A DNA stretch of 64,000 nucleotides, from NCBI GenBank assembly GCA_002914845.1, contig JXTC01000048.1:297472-361471 (forward strand), read 5' to 3'. Positions within the stretch are counted from its first letter, which is position 1; each line of letters opens with the position of its first letter. This document shows positions 47,701 through 57,715 of this stretch, in pieces. Made by a program: the position numbers and the translations under genes. Under the pieces are notes generated by a model that saw only the letters and a list, made by a program, of their open reading frames with translations, was not told where the DNA came from and did no database searches. This DNA comes from Trema orientale (lineage: Eukaryota > Streptophyta > Magnoliopsida > Rosales > Cannabaceae).

Positions 47701-50700
47701 CTTCTCAAACAAGTTCTTAATCTGAACATCTGCCAAAATGTTCTATTATATATAACCAACCTTTTGATTTTATCACATGTGAACATCCTAATTATTTGGT
47801 ATTCTGATCTTTCTCTAACAAATTATCATTTTGCCTGAATAAATATTTAACAAGTCCAGTTTCAGTACAAATTAGTATATTGCTTACCACTCCACACAAT
47901 TAGAATCAGGAACAGAAATAGTTATTTAACAAAGCTTGGATCCCCTTGTCAGGCACATAATAAGTTTATGCCAAAGGTCCAAGTCCTAGTCTAAATTTAA
48001 TCTCAACCTAAATTTTATCTAGTTTACACAGTTCACATCTAATGCTTTGTGTTTTCCTCAGATTCTATCATCAGTGAGAGGGCAACTTACGGTTGAATTG
48101 GTTCACCTTTCTACTACTGTGAGTCTGTGACCGTCTACAATTTCTAGAATGTGTTTGACTAAAGAAAATAAGGATGTGAAACCAGTACAAGTGTATAAAC
48201 CAAACAAAAATATTTTTAAATAATCAAACAAAACTAAAAAAAAAAAAAAAGGAAAAGATTTTACCAAGATAAAATACATAGAGGAAACAATATTACATCA
48301 TTAACATAGAAACAGGAAACCAAGTAAGTCAACCTCCGAAATACTTAATTTCAAATATTACATATTTCACAGATCACACATCAACAAGATAAAATCAAAC
48401 AAGCAACAGAAAATAGTTCAACGCAATGATGAGAATGAGAAACAAGAGGCTAGGATTATTATTCTTACTGTCACTTCAACAAAGTCCTTAGGGCGTCTAA
48501 TTTTCAAAATGGAACCAGAAATGGACCTTCCATCAAAAGAAAGAGCTGCTGAAGCATCTTCTGGTGTAAGAAATTCAACAAGAGCTTGGCCCTTGTCTTG
48601 GTTAATCTGCAGAAAAGATAGGCAAGGCATGCATAAAATCCTCATAATACTGTACTCATGCAAATGATAAAGCACAATGCAAATGAACTTGAATATTACA
48701 AACTTACAATACAGCTAATGCAGGGTTGGGTTCCTTGAATATGATTAACACCCGATGACAGCAAAAGATCATTAAGCCAGTCCACCAAACCTTTCTCAGA
48801 GGTTGAAGAAGGTATATTTTCTACATAAAGCCTCCTCATAGGCCGTGTAGATTGTGTTAATTGGATGGAGTCGATGGAGGCAAATCTTTTAGTTGATAAA
48901 GAAGTGGCAAAAACTCCAGAAGGAAACTCTCTAGAAACTGAAGCAACAGGAGCAGCACGAACTAACTCTAACACAGTTGTGGAAACAGTGCTGTTCAATG
49001 ACTGAAAATTTAAAGGAACCAAACCAGATAATATGTTGTCAGTTCCTGCAGGTGGGAGATCCCACTTGGCACTTTTCTTTTCGGATGAATGATTAGGTGG
49101 AGAAGGAGTTTTAGTAGCAGCCTCACTTATCCTCTTCCTCGGAGAATAGCCACCAAGCCCACTTGTGGGGCCATCATTCCGCCGATGGTGACTACTCGAG
49201 CCATTACTTGATAATTTGTTTCTGTCAACATAATGCTGTTTTTCAGACCTATCCTTAGGATGATGTGAAGCGGCCTCTCTATGCGCCATACTATTGTAAG
49301 ATGCACGCTTGCGAGTCCCAAGTGAGGGAGATCTGGACCTTTTATTTCTATCCTCACGATCTCTACTCTTAGACCTTCCCCTTCTCTGCTTTGGATCTTC
49401 AAAACGTGATTTTGATAGCTCTTTTCTCTTGTTTCTCCCTGAAATGTCAGTGTCATGATGCCAACCTGTATCAAGTTTCTTTGTAGCATTCCTGTCTTTT
49501 ACTTTCTCATTGTCTCCATTTTGGTATTTTCTCTTGCTTTCTCTTTCAGATTTCCCTCTATTTTGGTCAGCATGACTCTCCTTCCTGGTTGAGTCCCTTG
49601 AATGCTTCTTTCCAGCTTCATTTTGAGTGTTCTCAGTTAAACGCTTGTCACGTTCTCGCCTACCATGTATTTGTTTGTCATTTCTGCTTCCTTGCTTGTC
49701 ATGTTCTCTCCTATCATGTACTTGTTTGTCGTTTCTGCTTCCTTCGGTTTCCTTGCTCGTATAACTGTTTGGCCTTGCCTTCAGTTTGCTATTCAATTCA
49801 CGATTTCCTGTGTCTTTCCCTTTCAAATAATGCTCTTCAGATTTAGTATTCATAGAAGTAATCCTCTCTTTCTTTCTGGAACTTATCTTTGTCATTTCCT
49901 CTGCAACATGCCTTTCAGCAATGGGCGAAGAACTTTTGTGAAATCTATAAGCGCCTTCAGATTCATTGCTATGAGATAAATCCTTAACACTAGCTTCTTT
50001 TGACACAATTTTTGCTTCATCAGCAACTCCCTTTTTGACATCTTCAGATAAGCTCTTCTTCTTCCTCCTAAGCATAATCTCTTCAAAGCTGAAAGGCCTT
50101 GTTCGAGCAGCACTTCCTTCATCTCCATTATGCAGGGAGAGCCTGTTGCTTTTGTCGTACTTTTCTTTTAGCCGATGTGACAAGCTCATCTTGCTAAATT
50201 TTAACTTGGCTGCTGTCTGTCTGATGGAAAAACTTAACAGAGTGACCAACTAGGATAAAACAGTATACATCTCGACTGCTGCATTGACCACCACAATTGA
50301 CGTCCCCAAAAAATATTACTGCACGTCTGCATAAGGGAAAAATAGGATTTGCAAACCAGTAAAAAGAAAGCATTAGTTGCTTGCTCCTCTAAGTCATATT
50401 GATCAACAACTTGTAGGTCGCAATGGAAAACAGAATATTATAATAGAAGTAAATACAATAGTAAACTAAACAAGAACAGATATTACTGGGATCAGGAACT
50501 GAAATTACGCACTTATGCCAAGCATAAATTTTTGTAAACTTATTTTAGGCCTAGCTATGCTAAACAATTTTCAAACTTGTTCGTGGTATCATTTTAATTA
50601 TTAAGTACTCTCTACTACTTCTATTTATCTCTTTCTCTTCTATCTTCTTTTCTTTACCTATCCTACATCAGACATGTAAAGGTTTCTAAGTGAATCTGCC

Positions 50701-51951
50701 AAATTCTGTTTTGTGGAGCAATTTACCGGCTACATACAAGATAAAATCAAAATGGCATTCATGGGTCCCATAAATGCTATAAAATTTGAAGCATGAAGAA
50801 TCACAAGGAACTATACTAACTATATAGATTTTTAGTGTTTACTTCAAATTTAATTCCACAACAGGTTTGGTTAGTTAAATACCACCTTTTGAATTTTTCT
50901 ACCAAATTGGCCCAATTGACTTCAAAACACATAACAAGGAATTTAGTGGTTGTGAGTTCAAAAACTTTTTCGATTAAGACCATGAAACTACTGATGGGAG
51001 ACCCTTGTTCAACAGGATAAGAACTTAAAATTTCTCTTCCTCTTAGATTTAAGCACTATTGGTTGCATATGAAGGACAAAGTGAAGCAGATATAAGGCTG
51101 TTAACCAACACATAGGAAGACTCGGATGAAAAAAATAGTCTCTTTACTGTGGAAGCTCTTAATTAGGCTAATCTTGGATTCTTAAAAAATGTTTAAAACA
51201 CATGTAAAGTTTAGTCATGCTTGGTACAATATCCAAATAATGGGGCATTTAAATCCGTTGCTATAATATTGGGAAAAACAGTTTATTGTCCATGGTAATC
51301 AATATATACAAAAAGTAAACGAAAAGAAGAAACAAAAACTCATGCTCTCCCTACGTATAATACCAAAGAATGTCCGAGTTTGAATTTACATACCTAAACA
51401 GACTCCCATATTATCTTCCATATGAGTATCATACTAAATCGACAACAATTCAAGAACCCCATAAGACAAGTTGATCAAATGCACCCCAAGAAACTCGAGC
51501 CTACGCACATAAAGACCGACTTTTCGTCCATTCCTAGTTCACTCTTTCAAATAAGAGACTTATAAATTTGCATCACAAACATTCAATCTTAATTTGGGAC
51601 CCAATAAAACTATCATGCTACAATCAATTGAGCTTATTTCGTAAAACCCCTCTTTCTGAAACATTAATAAAACAATAAAATACACAAATGCATAACCGAA
51701 AGACTGCATTTTCATCTTCAATAATCCTCTCTCTCTGTTTTGAGCAAGAAACTGAAAACCCAGATAAACCCAGAGCCAAAATCCAATGATAAGAACATGT
51801 TGCCAAAAACTCGCAAGTATGATAATTCTTTTTCAGTTTTCCCTTTTTTTTTTGTCTAAATGAATTTTATTGGTCTTTTATGGGCTTCAAAAGAGAAAGA
51901 TCATGGAGCAACAACAACGAGGGCCGTACCTTTGGGCGAAGATGCGGCCAT
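44701..51951 (-). CDS. U2AF65-like splicing factor with RS-rich N-terminus and UHM, 972 aa
   Basis: Coding exons (minus): 51951-51930, 50212-48708, 48606-48469, 47453-47382, 46767-46726, 46597-46508, 46203-46096, 45961-45869, 45627-45548 and 45469-44701. They total 2919 nt and are in frame throughout with GT-AG borders. The N-terminal ~400 residues are basic and rich in R, S, K, D and E (RSKSRDREDRNKRSRSPS). A first RRM follows (RRLYVENIPSSTSEKGLVDW ... INQDKGQALVEFLTPEDASA), then a second (KLFIGGISKALSSKMLMEIV, FGHLKAFHFEV, CAFLEYVD, CAGLNGMKLGGKILTV). The C-terminal third RRM is a U2AF-homology motif with GRVF as the R-x-F signature. This order is that of U2AF large subunit. It is probably a nuclear pre-mRNA splicing factor, equivalent from memory to Arabidopsis At2g33435. 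An alternative start is the internal MSLSHRLKEKY if exon 1 is only a uORF. Confidence 0.85.
47092..47092. other. Ambiguous base (N)
   Basis: A single undetermined base lies in an intron of the U2AF65-like gene. It does not affect the coding model. Confidence 1.
50209..50214 (-). promoter_or_regulatory. Tandem NAGNAG splice acceptor of coding exon 2
   Basis: Read on the minus strand the intron ends ...CATCAGACAGACAGCAGCC. Two acceptors 3 nt apart (ACAG with the exon starting at 50212, and CAG with it starting at 50209) both keep the reading frame from exon 1. They differ by one alanine codon. Two further AGs just upstream would shift the frame. Confidence 0.6.
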
Positions 51952-52516
51952 GTGGCGGCTAAGCAAGCTGCTACGGCTAGGCTAGAACTGGAAGGAATGA
52001 AGACGACGATGAGGGAGTGTTGTATTTGACACCTGAAACTGAGATGAAATAAGGGGATTTGGGAAAAACCTAGAAACACAACATGTATTCAATTATCCTA
52101 AAACCAAAACTCAAAGGGTGCGCCTCTCCCTCTCTCTCGCTTTCTCTCTCTCTCTCTTATTTTTATTTTATTTTATTTATATTTTTTTTATTGTTTTTAG
52201 GGGAGTTATGATAGAAAGTCGTGTGTTTTTCCCAATTTTTGTCTGAATTATTGTATATACCTATTTCTCAAAGGAAACCCTGAAATCAGGAATCTTAGAG
52301 GGTTTCTAGTACCTATTAAATTGATTTTTCATCTAATTTAGAGGAAAGATATTCGGAGCAGTTCCTAAAGATTTTGTTTTATTATTAAAAAAAAAATTGA
52401 ATACCAAATATATATTACTTTTAATTTAGGGGGAAAAAAGTAGAAAGAATTAAATACTCTTAATAAACAATAACTTATCTCTTTATAATTTACTTTTGTG
52501 CTCTGTCTCTTTCTAA
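51952..52516 (-). promoter_or_regulatory. 5' UTR and promoter of the U2AF65-like gene
   Basis: Upstream of the ATG at 51951 (minus) is a pyrimidine-rich leader up to about 52090. Beyond it is a CT microsatellite on the plus strand (52125-52158) followed by T/A-rich DNA. No clear TATA box was chosen. Confidence 0.4.
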
Positions 52517-52706
52517 TGGCCCGTTTGGGATAACTTTTACTTCCTGAAGTAAAAGCTCTAGAAGATTTCCTGTAAAAGTTACTGGGTCCATACTTCATTA
52601 AAAAGATCTTCTAATTAAAAAAAGATCTTCTGACAATTCATCCAAACACTCCCAAAAGTAATTTTTGGGCTCCAAAAAATCTTTGGAAGCTATGCCAAAC
52701 AGGCCC
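52517..52706. mobile_element. PIF/Harbinger-like MITE, 190 bp
   Basis: The ends TGGCCCGTTTGGGATAAC and ATGCCAAACAGGCCC are imperfect inverted repeats. TAA is duplicated at 52514-52516 and 52707-52709. Internal AAAGATCTTCT motifs occur in both orientations. Confidence 0.7.
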
Positions 52707-52709
52707 TAA

Positions 52710-53922
52710 ATTACCTACATTTTGTTTCCAAATATTTAAATGTCCAAACTTGGTTATTGTTAGGTGTCATATTGATGTTTGAAGAAAGAGATTGCGTTTC
52801 CAAAAATTATTTACTTTCATTAGTAATATTCTAGTCATTTAATATCTTTTTCTTCCAAATTATATTACACATTGATAAGTACTAAAATTCGAAGGTTGTT
52901 TTGTAATTAAAAAAAAAATGCAATACTAAGTATTATTATGGTATTTCTGAATACACAACAGGTTTCCATCAAAATTTCTTTACTAGTCTCGACTCTCGGG
53001 TTACCTCTCAGATTTTGAGAGACGGTAAGACTGACATTTTTTCGGGAAAAAAATTATTTCTCTAAAATTCTTTTTCCAACTTCATACAATTTTTATGGTA
53101 GAGAACATTTACTAGTCGCATTTGATGTAACAAACTTGTATTCACACTAAAACCCAGACCAAAATAAGACTGAAATCAAACCGTGACATTCAGTGCAGGT
53201 ACGACATTTCTTTCACCATGTAAGTTCCTCGTTTTAGAATGCCGTTTGGGGAGTATTAAGTCTTCTTTTACCTCCTTTTAGAATGTCGTTTCGACAGTAG
53301 AACTATTCTTCCACCTTAATGAATTCCTACTTTAAAAATATAGTTCAGGATAAACTCTTCTATATCAAAGGAAAATTTGGACTGGCCGCAAAAATAAAAG
53401 AGTTTCTCTCAGTAAAACAAGAAACATCACATAGTCAATTAAACGACATGTCCGATTTAATTAACATTGAAAAAGCCTCCTATTTGAAATCCAAAGTCAA
53501 AACATATATTGATTGTGCGTTACTTGAGGTTTTGCCTCGTTGGAATTGAGCCGCTGTTTGTAGTGTGACAAAATTCAGACGACATGGTTAATATAGCAAG
53601 TCGACGTTAAAATCCTCGAATATGCAAGGGAGTGATTCGAGATAAATAAATAAAACAGGCACCTAATAACAATTTTACTATAATAAACATCAATTTAAAG
53701 TCCACAAACACAAATCACAAACAACGATTAACGGCACATAGACTGCTTCAAGTGTATCCCAATACAGCAGATAACAACACGTAATTCATGCTTTTAAGTT
53801 CGTTACCCACAAGCATACACTAGATAGTCCTCTATATTCAAGCGCCTGAAACAAAAAGAAAACTAGAACTCCCATTTTCTTCCAAGATAATTATCTACAT
53901 AACTAGTTTCCCACTTGTTAAA
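52710..53922. other. Intergenic and 3' flank of MORF2
   Basis: No gene is supported. A 76-codon frame at 53319-53549 (plus) has no recognisable motif and no splice or promoter context. The final few hundred bases are probably the MORF2 3' UTR. Confidence 0.45.
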
Positions 53923-56604
53923 TCACTGACTATTTTCCCTGCGACGAACGTATCGAGTTCTGTCATTGTATCTTGGTCTGTCTTGGGCTCTCTGGGGCTG
54001 CGGCTCCACCCTCCTCTGCCTTTCAGGCGACCTTTGAACAATTTCTCCATTCACGAACAACTCAGCTGCAGAGAGACGTGCAATAATTAGAGGTATGTAA
54101 CCCTAGAAGCAAAATCGCAGCAATTATAGGTTTTGACTATTAAGACAAATGAGACTAGCAAATTGGGAACACAGGCAATGTATTACAATTGGGATTGGGC
54201 ATGCAAAGTAGATAGACAGTAAACCCTCCAGAAAGAAGATGAATGCGATACTAAGAGCACAGAGAACAAAATCACAACTGTGCAAAACATCATTTGCATA
54301 ACGAATGAAATACATGCAAAAAGAGGGGTGAAAACGAATACAAAATGTATCATCTCTAATGAATCTGCAACTCCACAAAACACCAGAAGTACAGAACAGG
54401 AAAAGAGAGTTTATCTTAGTCCATTAGCATTCAAATGCTAGACATTGCCTGAATCAGGCTAATAGCCTTGCCAAGATGGACTAGGATTAGAGCAAACAAA
54501 TTGAAAGCATAAAATCATTAGAAGGGGTTCAGAAAAAAGTATCCCTGTACTAATTTGGGAAAGGTATAAAATGCAAGAAGACACAGTTACTAGACACAAC
54601 ATTTCTAATCTAAAATCAAAATATAAGGGTCAAAGTTTACCTTCATAGATTAATTACAATATACAATCTTTAAAAGAAAGTAGTAATCTTAATTCAACAG
54701 AGTAGATGCAAAGAGCAACACAAAGATCAATGAATGCAGGTGCACAGACATGCACTTACACAGCAAAAAGGCTATTATATGTTTCATCTCTACTGATCTG
54801 CAACACCACAAATTATCTAAAGTACAGAACAGTTTAGAGAGACATTCGATATAAGTCCATTAGCATTCAAAGCTAACCATTGCCCATTGGGCTCTTCAGC
54901 TTTGCCAAGATGGACAGGAAAACGTTCAAATCCTCCGTACAGAGAATTCTTCTGGGGGGAATTACAATAAGTGAATGAGATTAATAGTTTTGCAACAATG
55001 CACAAAAATGTATCAACTCCAGTGATACTGAAACTCCACAGATATGAGAAGCAACAAAACAGGAGGAGAGAATGTATCTGAGTCCATTAGCATTCAAAGC
55101 TAGACATGATCCACTTAAGACTACTAACTTTGCCAAGATGGACTGGGATAAGGAAAAAACATGGAAATGACATAAGCTGTACCAAGGACATATTCTTCTG
55201 CTAAAGGTCAAATACAGAAAGCATGGTTTTAAAGAGAAAAAAAAGGGATGCTCATTCCACCCAAAACACACACAAACACGAAGATGAAATACACATGCAT
55301 TGAAAAGGCCAATTATTAGTAAGTGTTTCATCTCTACTGATCTGCAGCTCTATCAAATATTTAAAGCACAGAACAGTCTAGAGAGACATTTGATATTAGT
55401 CCATTAGCATTCAAAGCTAAACACTGCCTATAAGGCTTTTTTAGCTTTGCCAAGATGGACTAAGAACATAGTAATACTGTATTCATTTTTTAGTAAGTGT
55501 TTCATCTCTACTGATCTGCAGCTCTATCAAATATTTAAAGCACAGAACAGTCTAGAGAGACATTTGATATTAGTCCATTAGCATTCAAAGCTAACCACTG
55601 CCTATAAGGCTTTTTTAGCTTTGCCAAGATGGACTAAGAACATAGTAATACTGTATTCATTTTGGAGACAAGTGGTACTAATATCTCCAGTGACATTCAA
55701 TATTATTAATTTTCATTAGAGCCCACAAACAAGATAAAGTAATAGTAACCACACAAAAATCATAGGGCCTCCCAACTTACCCCCATAGTCTTTGTATTCA
55801 GGGTCAACATAAGAGTCAGGAAGCACAAATAGAACACCCGGCAAGCCTGTTCTCCAAAATAAAATTAAAATTAAGCACAAAAATAAAACAAATGGTGAAA
55901 GTACAATAACACAATAATACACTAAAATAAACAATACCCATCTGAAATATCAAACTATAGCTTTCAAAAAACACTAAATCTCATACCTTCGAGCTTATTG
56001 GAGGTCTCCTCATCAATCTCACAACCAAAACCAAAATACCTCTCACATGACACATTGTAAATCTTCTTTTTAGCTTCTTCCTCACTAAAACACCATAAAA
56101 TCAAAGCTCAGAAAATTCGAATAAATAACTCCAAAAATCCCAAAAAAAAAAAAAAGAGAAGTAATAAACAGAATATGCGAAGATCAGATACCTCCCAAGA
56201 ACTTTAGCTAGGGTTTGAATATAACAATCAATCATCTGCTGCTTCGTGGCGCCTTCGCCACCAGGCTTATCCATGACGATGAGCCAGTGCTGGTAGTCGC
56301 AGCCGGGGAAAAGAGGAGCCATCTCGGTGGGCGGACGGTCACTGAAGTTGGAACCCGAGTTGAGGGGAGAGTAGGTTCCGGACCGGTTGACCCGGCACCG
56401 GATCGAGGTGAACCGGGTGGCCGGCCCGGAAATGGAGTTGACGGCGTGAGAGAGAGGAGCTATGGCAGCTCGGCGGCCGAGGGTGAGAGTTGGTACTGAA
56501 GGGGGCTTGGTTATGGTGGAGAGGAGGCGCTTCGGGAGGAGGAGAGAGAGAGTGAGGTTACGCGCCGTCATGGTGGCGATGGCTCGAGTTAGGGTTGGAG
56601 CCAT
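53923..56604 (-). CDS. MORF2: MORF2 organellar RNA-editing factor, 239 aa
   Basis: Exons are 56604-56192, 56084-55987, 55846-55781 and 54065-53923 (413+98+66+143 = 720 nt). All introns are GT-AG and in frame. Residues 1 to about 70 form a Ser/Thr/Arg-rich transit peptide. The MORF/RIP domain follows: MAPLFPGCDYQHWLIVMDKP, then QQMIDCYIQTLAKVLGSEEE, KKKIYNVSCERYFGFGCEID and LEGLPGVLFVLPDSYVDPEY. It ends with a basic tail rich in R, Q and N (ERQRRVEPQPQRAQDRPRYN, VRRRENSQ). Family knowledge: MORF proteins bind PPR proteins and are needed for C-to-U editing of organelle transcripts; MORF2 acts in plastids. MORF2 is favoured over other MORFs by the PLFPGCDY...EKPGGE-type motif and by neighbouring genes. 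Intron 3 (1715 bp) hosts five snoRNA-like units. Confidence 0.93.
54343..54485 (-). ncRNA. Candidate box H/ACA snoRNA, unit 1 (MORF2 intron 3)
   Basis: On the minus strand, hairpin 1 has lower stem TAGTCCAT/ATGGACTA, left pocket CTTGG, upper stem CAAG-GCTA/TAGC-A-TTTG, cap stem GCCTGATTCAGGC, and right pocket AATGCTA. A hinge with AGATAA fits the H box (ANANNA). Hairpin 2 has lower stem TCTCT/AGAGA and ends 16 nt before the ACA box (54346-54348 as plus-strand TGT), three bases from the inferred 3' end. This is the host-gene sense strand, as expected for an intron-processed snoRNA. Its upper stem differs in sequence from the other units but still pairs. Confidence 0.72.
54777..54917 (-). ncRNA. 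Candidate box H/ACA snoRNA, unit 2 (MORF2 intron 3)
   Basis: Hairpin 1: GTCCAT/ATGGAC, pocket CTTGG and AATGCTA, upper stem CAAAGCT/AGCTTTG, cap GCCCAATGGGC. The hinge reads TATATCGAATG, a weak H box. Hairpin 2 lower stem is TCTCT/AGAGA, and the ACA box (minus GAAACATAT) lies 15 nt after the upper stem end GCAG. The 5' end TGTCC has lost one outer pair seen in other units. Confidence 0.7.
55006..55146 (-). ncRNA. Candidate box H/ACA snoRNA, unit 3 (MORF2 intron 3)
   Basis: Hairpin 1: AGTCCAT/ATGGACT with the same pockets CTTGG and AATGCTA. The upper stem is CAAAGTTAG/CTAGCTTTG, where changes relative to units 4 and 5 are kept paired (one G-U, one new C-G). The hinge reads CAGATACATT, an imperfect H box. 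Hairpin 2 is the most diverged (ends TTTCAG, then 16 nt to ACA in GATACATTT). Confidence 0.68.
55321..55463 (-). ncRNA. Candidate box H/ACA snoRNA, unit 4 (MORF2 intron 3)
   Basis: Hairpin 1: TTAGTCCAT/ATGGACTAA, pocket CTTGG and AATGCTA, perfect 9-bp upper stem CAAAGCTAA/TTAGCTTTG, cap GCCTTATAGGC. The H box is ATATCA, 15 nt after the upper stem. Hairpin 2: TCTCT/AGAGA lower stem, CTGTGCTTT/GAGCTGCAG upper stem with wobble pairs, then 15 nt to ACA (plus-strand TGT at 55324-55326). It is nearly identical to unit 5, with a period of 174 bp, so it is a recent tandem copy. Confidence 0.75.
55495..55637 (-). ncRNA. Candidate box H/ACA snoRNA, unit 5 (MORF2 intron 3)
   Basis: Same structure as unit 4 and almost the same sequence, including flanks (recent tandem duplication). 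It is the unit nearest the 5' splice site of intron 3: the inferred 5' end is about 144 nt from the donor at 55780. The ACA box is plus-strand TGT at 55498-55500. The pockets CTTGG and AATGCTA are unchanged. Confidence 0.75.
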
Positions 56605-56848
56605 TGTTGAGAGATAGAGAGAGAGAAATGTGAGGGTTTTTGAGATGAATCGATAGATAGATAGCGAGGGTTTTGGGGGAAACAGTGGATATTTAACGTC
56701 GATATCTAGGTGATTCCCTTAACTGGGCCTCATTTTGGTTGGGCCCGGGCCCAGGTCCAAGACCAAGGAGGAGTACGACATGTCGTTAAGCTTCGTAGGT
56801 TGAAAAAAGAAAAGTTTCAGGTAAGGGATGGAAGGAACTCACGGAGAT
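56605..56848 (-). promoter_or_regulatory. 5' UTR and proximal promoter of MORF2
   Basis: Read on the minus strand the leader contains AAAACCCTCGC and CTCTCTCTCT just before the ATG at 56604. The proximal region is only about 245 bp, because an hAT-like element occupies the next 678 bp. No clear TATA box was seen. Confidence 0.4.
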
Positions 56849-56856
56849 ATTCCTCG

Positions 56857-57534
56857 ATAGGGGTGTTCAAAAAGACCGTCAAACTGTGGAAACCGCCTAA
56901 TCCAATCCAAACCGCCCAATCCATGCGATTTTTTTTCTTAAATGGCCGGTTACGGATTAGAAAATATGAAAACCGACTTGGCCGGTTTGGTTTTCGGTTT
57001 TAGAAAAATTCGGTCGGATTCAAACCGAATCGGCCAATAAGTTTGTATATGTATTTTTTTTTAAATGTATATTAATAGTTAAAAATTTAAGCTCATTCAT
57101 TCTAATTGAGTAATGATTACTCTTAGCTTATTTAGGACTATGTTACTTAAGACTCTTATAATATTTTAGACTTTAAGTCTAGATTAAAGACTTTAAGTTT
57201 ACTATTCAATTTTGATTAAGTTGTAACTAAAATTTAAGTTTACTATGACTTTCGATTTGGTTATAGCTTTTAACTATGTTATAGTTTCGTTTTATATTTA
57301 GACTTTATATTTATGATTATGATATGAGCTTAGTTGATATTGTATTAATTCAAATTTTTTAAGTTTTCAAACCGCGGAAACCGCCCAAACCGGCCGCAAA
57401 AATGTAGGTGCAGTTTGGCCGGTTTGAATTGACAAACTCAAACCGCACGGATTGGTAAACCGGCCAAACCGCACATTCGGATTGGTTTCTGGATTGACGA
57501 TTTAGACCGTCCAAACCGGCCATGAACACCCCTA
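56857..57534. mobile_element. Non-autonomous hAT-like element, 678 bp, upstream of MORF2
   Basis: The ends are the perfect 12-bp inverted repeat TAGGGGTGTTCA/TGAACACCCCTA. They are flanked by an exact 8-bp duplication TTCCTCGA (56849-56856 and 57535-57542), the hAT hallmark. Both subterminal regions are packed with AACCGGCC, AACCGCC, CGGTTT and AACCGCAC motifs, likely transposase-binding sites. The middle ~300 bp is AT-rich, and there is no transposase frame. The perfect target duplication suggests a fairly young insertion. Confidence 0.9.
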
Positions 57535-57542
57535 TTCCTCGA

Positions 57543-57715
57543 TAACTTTCCTTCAAACCCTCTTTTGCAAAATATCTTCCCTCCTTTTCTGAATTTTCCG
57601 TTTATTTATTTATTATTAATTTTTGTGTTGATATGGCTTAAAAGCCTCAAATATCCATGTTAAATTTGACCGGACGGCCAGCGGAGCTCAATTAGGTCTA
57701 GTCTGAGTTAACATA
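57543..57715. other. Short spacer between two MITEs
   Basis: No feature recognised. Confidence 0.5.

Noticed and set aside
53319-53549. 76-codon plus frame
   Set aside because: It has no family resemblance and lies in AT-rich intergenic DNA between convergent repeat sequences.
54343-55637. The five intron repeats as ordinary MITEs
   Set aside because: TAGTCCAT/ATGGACTA could be a terminal inverted repeat, but all five are in one orientation and one intron, no target duplications flank them, stems show compensatory changes, and the pockets match 18S rRNA. I keep this as the main alternative.
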